A stretch of DNA of 14,707 bases, from positions 885 through 15,591 of the forward strand of contig DKFG01000072.1 of NCBI GenBank assembly GCA_002452325.1, read 5' to 3'. Position numbers and translations under genes: made by a program. The notes under the pieces were generated by a model. It was given only the letters and a program-made list of their open reading frames with translations, had not been told where the DNA came from and did no database searches. Below are positions 12,398-14,707 of the stretch, piece after piece (position 1 is the stretch's first letter; each line of letters opens with the position of its first letter). Origin of the DNA: Geobacter sp. UBA6802 (GTDB lineage: Bacteria; Desulfobacterota; Desulfuromonadia; Geobacterales; Pseudopelobacteraceae).

Positions 12398-14204
12398 GAT
12401 AGTTGATCCTTGTCCGGTAGATCGGGTCTTTGGCTGAAGGGTGACAGATCAGGCAGGTGTTAACCGCCAGGGTGCGTTGCACCTCCTGCTGGTTCAGGGG
12501 ACGTGATCCGGCGCGGGTAATGGCGGAATAGGCCTGAACCGTGCCGTTCTGCATGGTCAGAAAACCGTCTAACGGTTTGTTGTCTGAAAGCTCGCAGAGC
12601 AGTGTCCCTTTGATACTGCGCCCTTCCATAATATGCTGTCCAAAGCCCAGAAAGGTGGGGTTGGCGTGGCATTCTGCACAGCCCACCGCTTTTTTGCCGG
12701 TGTTGTGGCCATGAAACGGGGCAAAGCGCAGCTGCCGTTTACCCTTGTAGCGCATGATAGTTTCCTGTTGCACCACATTTCCTTGTTCGTCCAAAGTAGT
12801 GACAAAGGTCTGGCAGCCGGGGGTAACCGGTGAGATCTTCCCTTTCTGATTCAGGGCCAACGGGAACGGGTACAGCGACCGGTAATCTTCGGTTTCGCTA
12901 AACTGTCCCGGTGTCACTATTCCTTTGATGAAATCCATCTGGAACCCTTCCCGGTCATACTGGGTATGGCAGCCGTAACACTGCACCACGGTACGGGAGT
13001 GACAAGCGGTGCAGGCCAGGCGGCCGTGGCCCATAACCGTATGCTCCGGCGTTCCGGTGATAACCTTGGAGCGCAGCAACCTGCCTGTGGCCTTTACCTG
13101 CAACACCACATTGCCGTCAACGTGAAAGACATTGGAAAAAGGGCGTCCCTTAGAGGTAAGGATCATCTGCTGGCCTAGCCGCATCTGCATCGGGTATGAA
13201 CGGGATTCCCGCAGCGGGTCTTCGTTTTCACGCGTAATGGCTCGGTACAACGGCGGCTTGTCGGCAGAGCCGTGGCAGTCCTCGCAGGCCACCTCCAGCT
13301 GGCCATGCATATTGGCTGAGGCATAACCATCCCCCATGACTTCTCGCGAAGTGTGGCAATCAATACAGTCCATACCGGCCAGGTAATGGATATCCGGCGC
13401 AATATGAGTAAAGTTGCGCTGGTCACTGCCCGGTACTGGGCCGGGCTTACCGTTGCGTGTCGGTACCAGACCGTTATTGCCGTCCATCAGCCCCTGGTAG
13501 GAAAGGGCGGTGCGACCGCTGCGGTGGTGGCATTGGGCACAGGATTGAAGCGAGGGAAGTGTGTGCATCCGGTGCGTATCACCATGGGGTGCCCTGCCCA
13601 GCATGGTATGGTCGCCGCCACGGTACAGCCCCTGTTTACCGTATGGAAAGTGGCAGGCCGCGCAACCGGCTGGATTACCGGCACCGTTTGAGGGATCCTG
13701 TTGACGGGCAACATGACAGCGAGCGCAGAATTTACGGAACAGCTCACCGGAGAGGTGATCCAACTGAGCCACTTCATGTTGTTTCAATGGTTTTCCGGTA
13801 GTGTCGTACAGGTCAGCACCTTGACTGCCGTAGCGGGTACCGGGGGTTTCTCCTTCCCAGGTTGCCTGGGCCTGGGCGATCATACCGGCAGCGGTATACA
13901 TCTGGCTGCTCTGCATTCGTTCAAGCTGAGAGCGGTGGCAGGGGCCGCAGCCCATCTCCCAACGACCGGGGTACGAGCGGTTGGAGAGTCCGTAGATACC
14001 GCTGTGGGCCTCGCTTTTGGTTGTTGACTTCGGGTTGCCGCCGTGGCATGAGACGCAGCCGCTGTGGCTGGGAGAGGTGTGCTCGATCCCCCTGTGGCAG
14101 GAAAGGCAGCGCTCTTCCTCAGCTGCCTGATTTCTGGTGCAGCCGGACAGAAGCAGGCAGCAGGTCAGCAACAGTATGGTCAAAGTCGGCAAGGGCATGA
14201 TCAT
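12351..14204 (-). CDS. Dodecaheme c-type cytochrome lipoprotein
   Basis: This is a 617-residue protein with twelve CxxCH sites: CLSCH, CVSCH, CGPCH, CARCH, CAACH, CAQCH, CIDCH, CEDCH, CTACH, CYGCH, CAECH and CLICH. The N terminus is a lipoprotein signal with lipobox LLSGC (C22), so it should be anchored to a membrane, possibly the outer one. It is the first gene of the quinol oxidoreductase operon. The C-terminal half shares a module with the 10-heme protein (NQKGKISPVTP, then F.PFHGH, then CAECHANPTF). The start is ATG 14204; a second ATG at 14198 is possible, and neither has a clear ribosome site. A terminator separates it from the upstream gene, so a promoter is expected in 14205-14255, but I could not identify one with confidence. 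Confidence 0.88.
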   Translation of the reverse strand: MIMPLPTLTILLLTCCLLLSGCTRNQAAEEERCLSCHRGIEHTSPSHSGCVSCHGGNPKSTTKSEAHSGIYGLSNRSYPGRWEMGCGPCHRSQLERMQSSQMYTAAGMIAQAQATWEGETPGTRYGSQGADLYDTTGKPLKQHEVAQLDHLSGELFRKFCARCHVARQQDPSNGAGNPAGCAACHFPYGKQGLYRGGDHTMLGRAPHGDTHRMHTLPSLQSCAQCHHRSGRTALSYQGLMDGNNGLVPTRNGKPGPVPGSDQRNFTHIAPDIHYLAGMDCIDCHTSREVMGDGYASANMHGQLEVACEDCHGSADKPPLYRAITRENEDPLRESRSYPMQMRLGQQMILTSKGRPFSNVFHVDGNVVLQVKATGRLLRSKVITGTPEHTVMGHGRLACTACHSRTVVQCYGCHTQYDREGFQMDFIKGIVTPGQFSETEDYRSLYPFPLALNQKGKISPVTPGCQTFVTTLDEQGNVVQQETIMRYKGKRQLRFAPFHGHNTGKKAVGCAECHANPTFLGFGQHIMEGRSIKGTLLCELSDNKPLDGFLTMQNGTVQAYSAITRAGSRPLNQQEVQRTLAVNTCLICHPSAKDPIYRTRINYRDLDDTLHRRLLAPR

Positions 14205-14255
14205 CGCAGCATAGCAAGCTCAGCAGTAACGTTTCAACACTGTTCGAACGTTCAG

Positions 14256-14284
14256 AAAAAAAGCCGGCGGTTTTACCCGCCGGC
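14256..14284 (-). terminator. Rho-independent terminator of the minus-strand gene at the right edge
   Basis: Arms 14263-14270 (GCCGGCGG) and 14277-14284 (CCGCCGGC) form a perfect 8-bp GC stem with a 6-nt loop. On the minus strand it is followed by seven T residues (14262-14256). It lies 56 bases past the stop of the gene ending at 14340 and insulates the cytochrome operon. A second 7-bp hairpin, GGGATAT/ATATCCC (14298-14304 with 14310-14316), lies between the stop and this terminator. Confidence 0.9.
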
Positions 14285-14339
14285 ACCACATGAAGGAGGG
14301 ATATCCTGAATATCCCGGTGTTGCTTTGGTTGGTACTGC

Positions 14340-14707
14340 CTATTTTCCGGTTGTACTGATCTTGACGGTCTTTTTGTACTCTTTCCAGAGGAACGGGTCA
14401 TCATCCATGGTGCCAAACGGCAGGTACCAGAGCTTGACCTCAAGATCCAGAGTTTCACTGGCAATGCTGCTCACCTTCTTGCCGTCTTTTTCTTCCGTCT
14501 TCATTGGGAAGAACAGATCATAATCAAGGTACTGTGTCTTCAGGGGATGCAGGGCGGTGTCTTCAATCAAACCGCTCTTCTCGTAGGGACCGCGGCCCAT
14601 CCGGTCGCCTTTGCCCAGCTGTTGGGGGATCGGCATGAAAATCTTCTCTGCGTTAAATACCTCTTTACCACTCTTATCTTTTGCTTTTACCGACAGAACC
14701 AGTCGGT
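14340..14707 (-). CDS. C-terminal part of an unidentified protein, possibly a multiheme cytochrome tail
   Basis: The frame is open to the right edge, so the gene starts outside the window; an internal ATG at 14636 is not needed as a start. About 121 codons are visible. They begin with a beta-strand-like stretch (RLVLSVKAKDKSGKEVFNAE), then GRGPYEKSGLIEDTAL, YDLFFPMK and LDLEVKLWYLPFGTMD, and end KKTVKISTTGK. There is no cysteine in the visible part. Alternating hydrophobic residues suggest an all-beta domain of the kind found after the hemes in some Geobacter exported cytochromes, but I cannot confirm that family. A strong terminator follows, so it ends its own transcript and is not part of the b6/Rieske operon. 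Confidence 0.6.
   Translation of the reverse strand, partial: RLVLSVKAKDKSGKEVFNAEKIFMPIPQQLGKGDRMGRGPYEKSGLIEDTALHPLKTQYLDYDLFFPMKTEEKDGKKVSSIASETLDLEVKLWYLPFGTMDDDPFLWKEYKKTVKISTTGK

Noticed and set aside
11618..12406. A 262-codon plus-strand open frame opposite the decaheme gene.
   Set aside because: It mirrors the CxxCH-rich coding strand, has low-complexity Ala/Val composition and no family motif; it is a shadow frame.
14208..14237. TTGAAA and TATGCT with an 18-bp spacer on the minus strand, a possible promoter of the cytochrome operon.
   Set aside because: The -10 box would lie only a few bases before ATG 14204, so the transcript would start at or inside the gene; a leaderless message from ATG 14198 is possible but unsupported.
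14240..14256. GTTCGAAC palindrome and GAACGTTC near the start of the cytochrome operon, considered as a LexA-type box.
   Set aside because: The half-site spacing does not match the LexA boxes I know for either Gram-positive bacteria or Geobacter.

Overview
The window looks like chromosomal DNA of a Geobacter-type anaerobic metal reducer (Desulfuromonadia/Geobacterales). The reasons are the density of exported multiheme c-type cytochromes, a cytochrome b6-like quinol-oxidising operon, moderate GC content and tightly packed, overlapping genes. The genus is an inference; no rRNA or other marker gene is present. I see no tRNA, rRNA, CRISPR array, insertion sequence or phage gene.

Layout, left to right. 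(1) Positions 2-385 hold the C-terminal end of an octaheme (OTR-type) cytochrome, followed by a long-loop terminator hairpin and a good sigma70 promoter. (2) Positions 567-2864 form a tight plus-strand operon: an ArsP-type permease, a small CxxC thioredoxin-fold protein, an exported thioredoxin and a CcdA-type thiol electron carrier. Two exported rhodanese proteins follow (3023-3957), so the block looks like a membrane and periplasmic thiol/metalloid-handling module. (3) Positions 4013-5560 encode a phospholipase D/cardiolipin synthase-like lipoprotein. (4) Positions 5613-6483 hold an ArsR repressor with a CxC metal site and a short TrmO-type tRNA methyltransferase. (5) Positions 6654-7753 hold a shrunken, cysteine-depleted relative of the small thioredoxin, coupled by stop-start overlap to a DUF4405 membrane protein. 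(6) Positions 7841-8977 hold a zinc-type cation diffusion facilitator and a tiny BFD-like [2Fe-2S] protein. The latter appears to contain an in-frame UGA (selenocysteine) followed by a SECIS-like hairpin. (7) Positions 8984-14204 form a minus-strand operon, transcribed right to left: a 12-heme lipoprotein cytochrome, a 10-heme cytochrome, a Rieske protein, cytochrome b6, a subunit IV-like protein and a tetraheme cytochrome. (8) Positions 14340-14707 hold the 3' end of another minus-strand gene with a strong terminator.

Functionally the left half is a thiol-redox and metalloid/metal resistance region. The permease, thioredoxins and CcdA would move reducing equivalents across the membrane, with ArsR as a likely local sensor. 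The right half encodes a b6f-like quinol oxidoreductase wired to 26 c-type hemes, suited to passing electrons from the quinol pool to the periplasm and outer surface.

The observations most worth checking are the candidate selenocysteine-containing BFD-like ferredoxin with its hairpin (8783-8979), the decayed thioredoxin kept as a coupling leader (6654-6782), the conserved heme-ci cysteine in the b6-like subunit, and the loss of the PEWY glutamate in the subunit IV-like protein.
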